Shown in pieces: positions 43,762 through 57,291 of a stretch of DNA of 64,000 nucleotides (its first letter is position 1; each line of letters opens with the position of its first letter). The DNA lies in NCBI GenBank assembly GCA_036169595.1, contig CM069769.1, forward strand, positions 2,796,501 to 2,860,500, written 5' to 3'. The translations under genes and the position numbers were made by a program. Below the pieces are notes generated by a model. It was not told the origin of the DNA. It saw only the letters and a program-made list of their open reading frames with translations, and searched no databases. This DNA is from Dictyostelium firmibasis. Its lineage: Eukaryota; Evosea; Eumycetozoa; Dictyosteliales; Dictyosteliaceae.

Positions 43762-44526
43762 TTAACATTCATATAAATTCTTTGAACCCTTTGAAGATCT
43801 AATAAAATCCTCATGTGGAGTGTATTGAATAGTTTGATCAATTTCTAAAATCTTTTTGAGGCAATTACCAACATCACGTGTTGCTTTTTCATCTTGGGCA
43901 GTCTTTGTCCAAACACTTATCTTGTCACCATTCTTTCTAGAGTTATAAACGATACCACAAATCTCATCACTAGAGTCAAAGGTTTCACCAACGCAAGCCA
44001 TGACACTTTGGAGCCATTGATTGTCGCAACGACTCTTATCTTTGACCATAACAAACCATTTTCCACCTCTTTTATTTGATTCGTGTTCCCATTTTGGTTC
44101 GATATCGTCTTTGAATAAATGGTAACTACTACCTTGTTTTAAATTTGATACGTTTGGAAGATTGTTAAATACACACCAAAAGTCTTCAACTGAATCAAAG
44201 CTGATGACTTTTTTTAAAGAGTCAACCCAATGTTCTGGATTGATTTTACCACTTTGATAATCGTACCATAACGACCATCTATTTTGAAGAGGATGCTTAA
44301 TTAAATTTTCTGGATTCTCTTCTTTATTTTCTTCTTGTTCTTCTTTGTTTTCTTTATCTGTTTCTTCTTTATTTTCGGGTTTATTTATATCACCTGTTGA
44401 TTCTGTTTCTTTATTTTGTGTATTGGTGGTGGTGGTTGTTTCAGATGTTACATTTTTATTTTCTTCTTTGATTGAAATATTTGAGGTAGGTTCAACTAAG
44501 CACTCTACGTCTTTATTGGTTGCCAT
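43762..44526 (-). CDS. eif4e: Eukaryotic translation initiation factor 4E
   Basis: 254 residues in one coding exon. A Thr/Glu/Lys-rich leader of about 75 residues precedes the conserved core from HPLQNRWSLWYDY. Cap-binding features are the Trp in DFWCVFNNLP, the Trp-Glu pair in EPKWEHESNKRGGKW and the following Trp in DNQWLQ. IVYNSRKNGDKISVWTKTA matches the usual basic cap-contact region, and FIRSSKGSKN the C-terminal loop. It binds the mRNA 5' cap and recruits eIF4G. The start is in a good A-rich context. A run of consensus splice sites upstream (see findings) suggests untranslated 5' exons. Confidence 0.95.
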   Translation of the reverse strand: MATNKDVECLVEPTSNISIKEENKNVTSETTTTTNTQNKETESTGDINKPENKEETDKENKEEQEENKEENPENLIKHPLQNRWSLWYDYQSGKINPEHWVDSLKKVISFDSVEDFWCVFNNLPNVSNLKQGSSYHLFKDDIEPKWEHESNKRGGKWFVMVKDKSRCDNQWLQSVMACVGETFDSSDEICGIVYNSRKNGDKISVWTKTAQDEKATRDVGNCLKKILEIDQTIQYTPHEDFIRSSKGSKNLYEC

Positions 44527-44548
44527 TTTGTGTATGAAAATAAAAGGT

Positions 44549-44581
<33 letters not shown>

Positions 44582-45569
44582 AATTTGTAAAATCGAAATA
44601 TAAAAAAACTAAAAAAAATTTGGGAACAGAAAAAAATAAAAATTTTTAAAAAAAATTTTATTTTTAAAAATAATAAAAAAAATACATATTAGTCATTGCG
44701 TTATATTAAAATAATAATAAAAAAAAAAAAAAGAAAGAAAAAAAAGGTATTATTTACTTACTTGTACGTCTATTGAATAAATTAATTAAAAAATAGGTTT
44801 GAAGGTAATACTAAAAAACAAAACTACTGTTTTTCTATTTAGTTTGAAAGATTATTATAAAGAATTAATGTTTATAATATTGAAAAAATTTGATTGTTGA
44901 AATTATTGATGTCGGTATTTGTTTGTTTGTTTGTTTGTTGTTTGTTTTTAGATGTTAATTTGTTTTATTTTATTTTTGTTTTTATTTTTATTTTTTTTAT
45001 TATATAATTATAACAAGTAAAATGTTTAATATTGGAGGGCAAAGAAAAAAAAAAATTTTTAAAAAAAAAATGTTTGTTAGTTTAATTTATCAAAAAATTT
45101 AAAAAAAAAAAAAAAATTTTAAAAAAAAATTGAAAAAAAAAAAAAAAAAAAAAAATAAAACTATCACAACTTAATTGAGAAATTGTTAAAAAAAAAAAAA
45201 AATTTGTGGTTGTTATTAAAAAGATATAAAATAAAGGGTGTTGATGGAAGACAGAAAAAAAAAAAGTGTATGAGAAGTTTTGAAAAAAAACCCAAAATTT
45301 TTTATTTTTTTTTTTTTGCGGGCTTTGAAGATATCACAAAAACAAAAAATTGAACATGCGTGGAATTTAAGTGATTATTGAGGTGTAAATTTACAAATAT
45401 TTAAAACAATGAAGTATCAATGATATAGTAAATATAAATGACAATAATGTTCCATATATATACTTTTTTATTTTTTTTTTTTTTTTTTGTTATTTTCGAT
45501 AAAAAAAAAAAAATAAAAAAAATTTTAAAATTTTAAAAAAAATAGTTGAAAATCAAAAAAAAAAAAAAG

Positions 45570-45609
<40 letters not shown>

Positions 45610-46238
45610 GATGGTTGCCTATTGAAAAAAAACTAAAAAAAAACTAAAAAAAAAGATATATAAAGATGTTATTTGCAAAAAATAAACAAAAAAAAAAAAA
45701 AAAACTAATAAATAAAAAAATAAATAAAGTGTAAAAGGAGAACTTACCAGTTGAATTCAAATAAAAATGAAACTTTATGTGTTTTTTTTTTAAAAAAAAG
45801 GAATGTTCACAAAGTGTTTTTTATTATTAAATATATGTGTTTTACAGGTAATTGAACAGGTTTGCGTAAAAGTTTTTTTTTTATATATAATACTATATTT
45901 ATATATGAATACGAAATTTATTTTATATAATTTTTAAATATAAAACAAAGGAGAAAAAAAAAAAAAAAAAGTTAAGGAAATATAAATTAAAAAAATAAAA
46001 AAAGATAATATATATATAAAAAACGAGGACTGATTAAAAATAAAAATTAAAAAAAAAAAAAAAAAAAAAAAATCAAAAAAAAAAAAAAATCAAAAAATCA
46101 AAAAAAAAAAAAAAAAAAAAATTTAAAAAATAATTTTTTTTTTTTTTGGCTTTATTTTCAGATTTGAAAAGATTCAGAAGTCGTCTCCATCCGTTGTCGT
46201 TGTTCCACCACCTAAACATTAATTATTATTATTTTGAA
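44527..46238. other. Long intergenic region upstream of eIF4E with consensus splice sites
   Basis: 1.7 kb between two minus-strand genes. On the minus strand it has donor GTAAGT at 45747 and 44761, and matching TTTTTAG acceptors ending near 44811 and 44611, so untranslated 5' exons of eIF4E are plausible. A (GTTT)n patch lies at 44918-44945 and long A runs at 45580-45608 and 46050-46120. A coding-like island of about 60 bp lies at 46155-46222. Confidence 0.5.
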
Positions 46239-50148
<3,910 letters not shown>

Positions 50149-50333
50149 TTTTATTTATATAAAATTAAAATAGTTAAAATGTTTTTTTTTTTTTTTTTTC
50201 CAATACTTTTTCTTTTTCTTTATTTTTTTTATTTTTTTTAAAATAGAAATTGTTTTTATGATTTTAAAATAAAATATATTTTACATTATATGGGTGTGGT
50301 AAATTTAAAATAAAATGAATATATATGTATATA

Positions 50334-50379
<46 letters not shown>

Positions 50380-50590
50380 CTTTAGATGTTTTAAAAAAGA
50401 AAATAAAAAAAAGAGGAAAAGATTTTTTTTATTTCCTTTTTTTATATATTTTTAAAATAAAAATTATTAAATTTCACATTGTTTTTTTATTTTATTTGAT
50501 TTAAATTAAATAAAACAACAGACCATCATGATTTAGGATATCTTTTAACCACATTGTTTTTTTTTTTAGAGTTAATATTATCTATAAGAT

Positions 50591-50621
<31 letters not shown>

Positions 50622-50923
50622 GTGGATTTTTATTTTTATCAATATTCATGAATAAATTATTTATGAAATTATTTCTTCAAAGCATTTTTATTTTTTTTAA
50701 AATTTACACACAACATCCATTATTTTTTAATTTTTCAACTTTTTTTTTTTTTTATTTTTTTTTTACAAAAAGTTTTTACACACAAATTAACACACCAAAC
50801 AAAAAAAAAAAAAAAAAAATACCCCACACACTATATATTTATATACTTTTTTTTCAAAACAAGAAAAATAAACAGCATTGACACCAAATAAATAAATTAC
50901 CAATATATGGTATAATAATAGTG

Positions 50924-50954
<31 letters not shown>

Positions 50955-50967
50955 TTATTATTAAATA
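50149..50967. other. Divergent promoter region (receptor-like and torsin-like genes)
   Basis: 819 bp with an (AT)n microsatellite at 50337-50376, a long A run at 50590-50618, and short tracts of CACACAA and ACACACC near 50705 and 50780. No certain element. Confidence 0.5.
50337..50376. repeat. (AT)n microsatellite
   Basis: About 20 AT units between the two divergent genes. Confidence 0.9.
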
Positions 50968-52443
50968 ATGAGAGGGTATTTTTATCTCCAACTACTATTT
51001 TTATCGATTTTATTTTTTAAATCATATTTAGCATATACCAACAATAACAACAATAATAACAACAACAACAACAACAACAACAAAAACGACAACGATAACA
51101 ATAATAATAATAATAATATATTTTTAGAAAATAATGAAAATAATATTTATTTGAATAAAGTTTTTAAAGGTTGTACAGAAATAAAATCAAATGATGATAG
51201 TAGTTTTTTAGGATTATTTAGTCATTATAATAAATGTAAAATTAGAAAAAATAAAAATGAATTATCAAAATCATTTAAAGAGTATTTTAAAAGATTTGTT
51301 TCATTTCAAGATAATGCTATTGATGAAATTGAATCTATAATTTATAGAAAATTCCTTCATTTAGAAACAAAAGTTGTGATACACTTTTTTGGTGATCATG
51401 GTCTTGGTAAAACGCTATCATCTAAATTAATCTCTAGAGTACTATTTGAAAAAGGTAGTGGTTTAGAAGGTGATGGTTTATTATTAATCAATGGTGAAGA
51501 ATATATAGTTGTTAATCATCATGATAATGATATTATTGAAAATGGAAATAAAGAACAACAAGAATTTTTAAATTTAAAAGTTCAACAATTAAGAAATAAA
51601 TTATATAAAACAGTTGTAAATAAATTATTAGAATGTCCATATAGTGTTATAGTATTTGATGAAATTCAAAAAATTGATCCATACGTTATAAGTGTACTTG
51701 AACCATTCTTGGATGGTAATACAATTACAGTTGAAAATGAAAGTGATAATAAAGGTAGTGAAAATAAAAAGATTGAATCATCATTGGCAACATATATTTT
51801 AACATCAGATTTTGAATCAGAAGGTATGACTTATAATCAAAGTTTATTAGAATTAAAACAAAAGGCAATATCAATGTTTAAGAGTATCTATGGTGATAAT
51901 AAATTTTCTAAATTGGTCACTGATAGTATAGCATTCTTACCATTATCAAAACAAAATTCAAAACTTCAAATACTAAAAGAGATTGAATATTCATTTTGTA
52001 AAGAAAAACATCTATCTATTCTATCCATTGAATCAAAATCAAAAGTATCAGAAATCATATCTCAAAGGATGAATAAACTTTATCCAAATGAAAATTTTCG
52101 TGCAATCGAAAAAATTTTAAACTATATGATCTTTAATAACGTTTCAAATTTTATAGTTCAAGATTATGATAAATCAATTGAAAAAACAATTAATGATTAT
52201 AATTCATTAGAATCAAAAAAAAAAAATTTAGTTGAAAATTCTGTTAGTGATTCAATTTATAATTATGTAAAACCATTTTCTAATATTTTATCATACAATA
52301 ACATTAATGATAAAGTATTAATTACATTATCAATAAAACCATTAAATGATTTAAATAACAATTTGAAAATTGATATTTTCCCATCGATAAATATTTATAA
52401 AAATAATGATAAAAAGGTTGTGGTTGAAGAAGAAGAAATTTAA
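50968..52443 (+). CDS. Torsin-like AAA+ ATPase with signal peptide
   Basis: One exon, 491 residues. Residues 1-22 are a hydrophobic signal (LQLLFLSILFFKSYLAY), followed by an Asn run. After a short linker with two Cys (GCTEIK, YNKCKI) comes the AAA+ domain: KRFVSFQDNAIDEIESIIYR like the torsin QxxA region, Walker A GDHGLGKT (residues 142-149), Walker B VIVFDEIQKI (Asp231-Glu232), and VLEPFLDGN, the torsin counterpart of LLDPFLD. Animal torsins have GKN in Walker A; this one has the usual GKT. Torsins work in the ER lumen and perinuclear space, and the signal peptide fits. A ClpB- or Hsp104-like origin is less likely given length and context. Confidence 0.82.
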   Translation: MRGYFYLQLLFLSILFFKSYLAYTNNNNNNNNNNNNNNKNDNDNNNNNNNIFLENNENNIYLNKVFKGCTEIKSNDDSSFLGLFSHYNKCKIRKNKNELSKSFKEYFKRFVSFQDNAIDEIESIIYRKFLHLETKVVIHFFGDHGLGKTLSSKLISRVLFEKGSGLEGDGLLLINGEEYIVVNHHDNDIIENGNKEQQEFLNLKVQQLRNKLYKTVVNKLLECPYSVIVFDEIQKIDPYVISVLEPFLDGNTITVENESDNKGSENKKIESSLATYILTSDFESEGMTYNQSLLELKQKAISMFKSIYGDNKFSKLVTDSIAFLPLSKQNSKLQILKEIEYSFCKEKHLSILSIESKSKVSEIISQRMNKLYPNENFRAIEKILNYMIFNNVSNFIVQDYDKSIEKTINDYNSLESKKKNLVENSVSDSIYNYVKPFSNILSYNNINDKVLITLSIKPLNDLNNNLKIDIFPSINIYKNNDKKVVVEEEEI

Positions 52444-52644
52444 AAGTTTTCATCAGAGTTTTCATAATTAAAAATAAAATAAAAAAATAAAAAAAAATAA
52501 AAAAAATAAATAAATAAAAAAAAAAAAAAAAAAAGATTTTTTTTTTTTTTTTTCAAATCATAAAATTTTTTTTTTTTTTTATTATTTTTTTTTTTTTTTT
52601 TTTCATACCTCAAATTGTATCATTATTTATTTAATAAGTCCTTC

Positions 52645-52676
<32 letters not shown>

Positions 52677-52690
52677 TTTTTTTTAATACT

Positions 52691-52721
<31 letters not shown>

Positions 52722-52726
<5 letters not shown>

Positions 52727-53926
52727 AACATCAATATCATTAGAGGATTCAATTACAATTTTTGAAAAGGATCAAAACTCTGATGTTTTAATGACATGGT
52801 GTTTTCCAACGATAACAGAAGATTTAAAAGGTGTTATATTACATAGAACTAGTTTATTACAAGAAAAGATATCATTACAATTTAGTTTTAGTAAATTTAA
52901 AAATTCATGGATTTATATATATACATCATCAATTGAAACCCAACAAACTAATAAAGAGGATGGAACCATCACTCAAATAAGTGTACCTGATAGTTTGAAA
53001 AGAGTTGTTGCATTTTCATTGGTATTAGTTAGAAATCAATTCAATCCTGAAAAGTATGGATCATTAGCACAAATAATGTCATCAGTTTATAAACAAACAG
53101 GTGATTGTTCAAAGCTTTTAGAATGTCACCTACGTGTATTGAATAGGGGTCAATTCGATGTTGGTTCAATGGGTAAATTTGTTGATTCATCATTCGATGT
53201 ACGTAGAAGTTATTTACAAACTTCAATTAAAGATATCATTCAATTGTTTGGTGAAGAGATCATTTTAATTTGGACTGCTATGGCAATGAAAAAACGTGTC
53301 ATTGTTTACTCTGAAAAGTTATCATCACTTCTAAAAGTGATTAGAGCTTTTCCTCTCTTTGTATTTCATCGTCAAAATTGGAATATTTTACGTCCTTTTG
53401 TTACAATCTCTGATTTAGAATTAAAAGATTTAATTTCAACAGGCGTTTATTGTGCTGGTTTCACTGATTCTTCAATAAAATCAAGAGAAGATTTATATGA
53501 TATTTTAGTTGATTGTAATGTAAAAAAAAAAAAGAAAAAAAAAAAAAAAAAAAAAAAAAAGAAAAGAAAAATTATATTAATATATTAAAAATAATTTTAT
53601 ATATATACATACATTTAGTAAGTTCAAAAGAAGTTTCAGTATCATCACAATCAAAAGATCAATTTATTTTAGGTTCATTTCACAAAGATGTATTAAGATT
53701 TTTATTAAGTTCATTAGAGGATGAAGAAATTACTGATCAACATGTTATTAAAGGTTTAAATTTGAAAATGAAAGAATTATTAACAAAATTAGAGTCATTA
53801 AAAGAAACAAATGAGGAAACTGGTAAATCTTCTATCACTTTGGAATCTTTAGAGAGCAGAAAATTACCAAATGGTATGAGTACTTTTCTTTTCAATATTG
53901 CAAATGCTGAAGGTTTGAATGGTTAA
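52722..53926 (+). CDS. DENN-domain protein, DENND10/FAM45 type
   Basis: Model join(52722..53514, 53619..53926), 366 residues. The donor chosen is GTAATG at 53515 because it keeps frame: phase 1, with TTAG ending at 53618 and the next codon completed as Leu (DLSSKEVSVSS). The nearby GTAAAA at 53520 would put a stop at once. The N-terminus LMTWCFPTI and TSLLQEKI, then LVRNQFNPEKYGSLAQI, FGEEIILIWTAMAMKKRVIVYS and RPFVTISDLEL, follow human DENND10. Family members act on Rab GTPases and late endosome homeostasis. Exon 2 ends in a coiled helix ending GMSTFLFNIANAEGLNG, as in FAM45 proteins. Confidence 0.88.
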
Positions 53927-54193
53927 AAAAATTATAAATAAAAAAAAAACAAACAAAAAAAAAAAAGTTTAATATATGTTTTTATTTTAAAAAAAAAAAG
54001 AGAAAAAAAAATGAATGAAAGTCTTTTACACCATCCATTCTTAATAATTTATTTGGTTTTTTTTTTTTGTTTTTTTTTACAAGAAAATTATGTACAATGC
54101 GTGTTTTTTTGTATATATGATTTTTTTTTTATGAAAATACTCTTAGTATATATGATGAGTATTTTATAAATTAATTTTTCCAATTTATTTTTA

Positions 54194-54844
54194 TCATTCA
54201 GATAAAAAAGAAAAATCACTATCATAAATTTTATCAGCTTTGCACCAAACTATTTGGTTATCTTTTCCATATTTAATTTCGGTAATATTATTTCTACAAG
54301 GGATTCTATCGAAATTTTTAAGAGGACAGGAATTAATTTTATCGGTGCCATTACATTGGTAGGAGATTACAAATTCATCTATTTTATCCTTTAGTTTCTC
54401 ATCGTAGATAATTCTTTTTACAACCTTTGCAGAGCTAATAAGTTTATCCTTTGAAGATGTCTCTTCATTTGTTATTGCATCCTTTTCTGATTTTGTTAAT
54501 TTTCTACCATTTGTAATTAAATCGAATACACAAGTAGTATTACTATCATTTTGGTCTTCTAATGTTTGTTGTTGTTGTTGTTGTTGGTGTTGTCTTTCTA
54601 ATCTTTTTGAATGTTTATAAGCTTTGGCTGCTTCATAATCCTTGGTTGTGTTTGGAATAACAGAGCCAGTTTTACTAATTTTTGGTCTATCTAATTTATC
54701 TAATTGATCAATTTCTTGATTAGAGTATTCGTCAAAACTATCCTCGCTGCAATCGCTATCGCTGTAGTCATAGTTTCCGTTGGAATTTTTTTTATCGTTT
54801 GAATAAGTTGGGAATGAAAAAATATTTGCTGAAGAAGATGCCAT
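54194..54844 (-). CDS. Small acidic protein with C-terminal MJ1316-like (DUF504) segment
   Basis: One exon, 216 residues. The first half is Ser/Asp/Glu-rich with a Gln run near 88. The last 75 residues (EKLKDKIDEFVISYQC...CPLKNFDRIPCRN-ITEIKYG..QIVWCKADKIYDSDF) match the pattern of the MJ1316/DUF504 RNA cyclic-group-end recognition domain: EFVI-x-Y, PL-x-x-F, IP-x-x-x-I-x-x-IK, IVW and a terminal Asp. That domain is proposed to bind RNA ends; this is a motif-level match made by eye. Expect a cytosolic or nuclear location; no signal peptide or membrane segment. Confidence 0.7.
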   Translation of the reverse strand: MASSSANIFSFPTYSNDKKNSNGNYDYSDSDCSEDSFDEYSNQEIDQLDKLDRPKISKTGSVIPNTTKDYEAAKAYKHSKRLERQHQQQQQQQTLEDQNDSNTTCVFDLITNGRKLTKSEKDAITNEETSSKDKLISSAKVVKRIIYDEKLKDKIDEFVISYQCNGTDKINSCPLKNFDRIPCRNNITEIKYGKDNQIVWCKADKIYDSDFSFLSE

Positions 54845-55596
54845 TTCGAATTTATTTGTTTATTTATTTATTATTTTTTTTAAAAAAAAATAGTTGTTAT
54901 GAAATATTTAAAAGAAAAATAGTTGTTAAAAATTATTTAAAAGAAAAATAAAATTATTAATATTATTATATATATGAATAAATATTAAAAAAAAAAATGT
55001 ATGTATGTGAATCAATTAAAATAAATAAAAAAAAAAAAAAAGTTTAATTTATAAGTTTTCAAAAAAAAAAGAAATTAAATTTTTAATTTTTTAATTTTAA
55101 TTTTTTTTTATTTTTTTTTTATTTAATTTTTTTTTTTCATTCAATATTCATTCTCGCCACGTTCCCAAAAAGATTCTGGATGTTGATTTTTTTTTATTTT
55201 TTTTTTATTTTTTTTTTATTTTTTTTTTTAATTAAATTTTTAAAAAAACAAATTTTCAATAAAAATATTTCAATGAAAATCCGTTTTTTTGGGTAGCAAA
55301 TTAATAAGCCAAAGTGGAAAAACAAAACAAACAATTTCGATTGAGGTCTTAATTATTTATTTATTACCAATTATCTGTATTTTTTTATTTATTTTAATAT
55401 ATATTTTTATTATTTCAAATAATTTAAAAGTTAAAAATAAAAATTAAAATAAAAATAAAAATTAAATAAAAAAATAAAAAAAAATAAAAAAAAAATAAAA
55501 AAAAATTAAAAAAATAAATAATTTATTTATTTTATTCAAATAAAAAAAACAATTAAAATATTTATTTGCTTTTTTAATATGATGTTATATAATTTT
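54845..55596. other. Intergenic region upstream of the MJ1316-like gene
   Basis: 752 bp, A/T runs throughout. Short less AT-rich patches are at 55151-55180 (CTCGCCACGTTCCC) and 55279-55325. No gene seen. Confidence 0.45.
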
Positions 55597-55981
55597 TTAC
55601 ATTTTCTTGCATTTTCCACCTGACCACATACTTTTTTATTTTTAAAATAAAAAAAAAATTTATTAATTATTGTTTTTTTTTAGAGTTTATAATTAAGTAA
55701 ATAAACTTACCATTTATGTAAAATAAAAAAGTTAAAGAGACAATTAACTTGGTTTAAACCAGCACACATCTATATTTAATTATAACATAAAAAAAAAAAT
55801 TAGTTATTATTTTTTTTTTTTCAAATAATTTTTTTATTTTTTTATTTTTTTTTTTTTTTTTAATATTCACATTAACATCTCCTAGAGCATCATCAACCTC
55901 TTTTACTCCTTCAGAAATTGCTATTGAAGTTAAATTTAATAAAACAATAAAAAGGATAAAATATTTAAATAATTTATTCAT
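55597..55981 (-). CDS. Three-exon gene for a small secreted Cys-containing peptide
   Basis: Model complement(join(55597..55630, 55711..55769, 55871..55981)), 67 residues. Exon 1 encodes a signal peptide (LFKYFILFIVLLNLTSIAIS) and an acidic stretch EGVKEVDDALGDVN. Exons 2 and 3 encode MCAGLNQVNCLFN, FFILHKC and MWSGGKCKKM, with four Cys (C-x6-C-x8-C-x5-C) and a basic end, then TAA. Splice sites are GTGAAT (weak) with TATAG, and GTAAGT with AAAAAG; phases 0 and 2 fit. The layout (signal, acidic pro-region, compact Cys/Lys core) suggests a secreted signalling or antimicrobial-like peptide, but no known family was recognised. Confidence 0.6.
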
Positions 55982-56173
55982 TGTTATGTATATGATAAAA
56001 ATAATATTTAATAAAGTGACACTTTTAAAATTGTTTTTATTTTTGTTTATCCCAGGGAGCTCCCAATTTTTTTAAAAAAAAAATATCTAAAAAAAAAAAA
56101 TAAAAAATAAAAAAAAAAAAAAAAGTATCAATTTACAATAATTATCTTAGTTTTGATTATTGTAAATAGATAC

Positions 56174-56207
<34 letters not shown>

Positions 56208-56395
56208 CATTAAAATATATTAATATCCTATTCAATTCCAAAGTACCAATATAAAATAAAAAAAATAAAATTTATATTAAAAAGAAAATATATTTAAAAT
56301 TTATTTAAAATTTTTTTTTCTTTTTTTTTTCTCTTTAATTTGTATAAATAATTTTGGTTATTTTTAAGAAAAAGTAATTTAATATTTTTCTTGTT

Positions 56396-56443
<48 letters not shown>

Positions 56444-56490
56444 TTTCTTAATCGTCGATATATTTATTTTCTTCAAATGATGACTAACTA
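55982..56490. other. Intergenic region with long inverted repeat
   Basis: 509 bp containing the palindrome GGGAGCTCCC (56055-56064) and an 18-bp inverted repeat (56125-56142 with 56156-56173) bounded by A and T tracts, both described in findings. The rest is A/T runs. Confidence 0.6.
56125..56173. repeat. 18-bp inverted repeat with 13-nt loop, flanked by A and T tracts
   Basis: Left arm GTATCAATTTACAATAAT and right arm ATTATTGTAAATAGATAC pair with one mismatch. An A run of about 18 before and a T run after would extend the stem. Confidence 0.85.
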
Positions 56491-56670
56491 CTATAATGGA
56501 GAAAGGACACCACCACGTGCAGAATTATCGGCTAATTTAAAAAACAATGAAAATTCTTGGTTTTCATTCTTTCCATAGCTTGGATTTAAATTTGAATTTC
56601 CATTTAATAATTGATTAGAGTTTTTTTGGTTGGATTTTGAGAATATTTTTATTAAATTATTTAATAACAT
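56491..56670 (-). CDS. Small unknown protein, 59 residues
   Basis: An uninterrupted frame from ATG (56670) in an AAAATG context to TAG (56491-56493). The product starts MLLNNLIKIFSKSNQ, is Asn/Ser-rich, and ends SARGGVLSPL with a higher-GC 3' end, which is more coding-like than nearby DNA. Similar tiny Asn-rich proteins are common in Dictyostelium. The TAG stop is rare there, so either an unseen 3' exon or a non-coding frame is possible. It is too short for function to be suggested. Confidence 0.5.
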   Translation of the reverse strand: MLLNNLIKIFSKSNQKNSNQLLNGNSNLNPSYGKNENQEFSLFFKLADNSARGGVLSPL

Positions 56671-57291
56671 TTTTATTTTAAAATTATTTTATATAGTATA
56701 ATTTTTTTGAGAAAGAGATAAATTAATTTTATATTTTAAAAATATAATTATTATATTTTATTTTAATTTGTTTGAATAGAATGAATTAACAATTATTTTT
56801 TTTTTTTCGAATTAATACTTTTTTTTTTTTCATTCATTCACATAAAAAATAAAAAAAAAAATTAAAAAAAAAATTAATGAATGGATGGCACAACGGAATA
56901 TGTGAACCTTTAAATTTTATGTTTTATAACACAAAATAATTCATCTATTTTACACACAAAAAAATCATCACACACACACTACACAATTCATATTTATTAT
57001 TTTTTATTTTTTATTTTTTTTATTTTTTTTAATTTTATTTTTAATTTTGTGGTACAAAATAAAAGATATACACCACCCACTCACCCCACATACACACACA
57101 CAAATCCATTCTATAAATAAATAATTCGATCATTATATATTTATTTTCTATTTTTATTTTTTCGCTATATTTTATTACAATATCGCTATTTATTATCGAG
57201 ATTATGAATAAGTTATAAAATAATGTTTTTTTTTTTTTTTTTTTTTTTTTTCCCAATTTATTTATTTAATAATTTTAAAATTATATTTTAA
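56671..57291. other. Intergenic region downstream of cellobiohydrolase gene
   Basis: 621 bp, mainly A/T, with CACACAC-rich patches at 56950-56985 and 57069-57105 that could be shared regulatory elements or 3' UTR sequence. No gene seen. Confidence 0.5.

Noticed and set aside
56294-56476. Lys-rich minus-strand frame
   Set aside because: Made of a poly-A/poly-T block with no feature beyond Lys runs.
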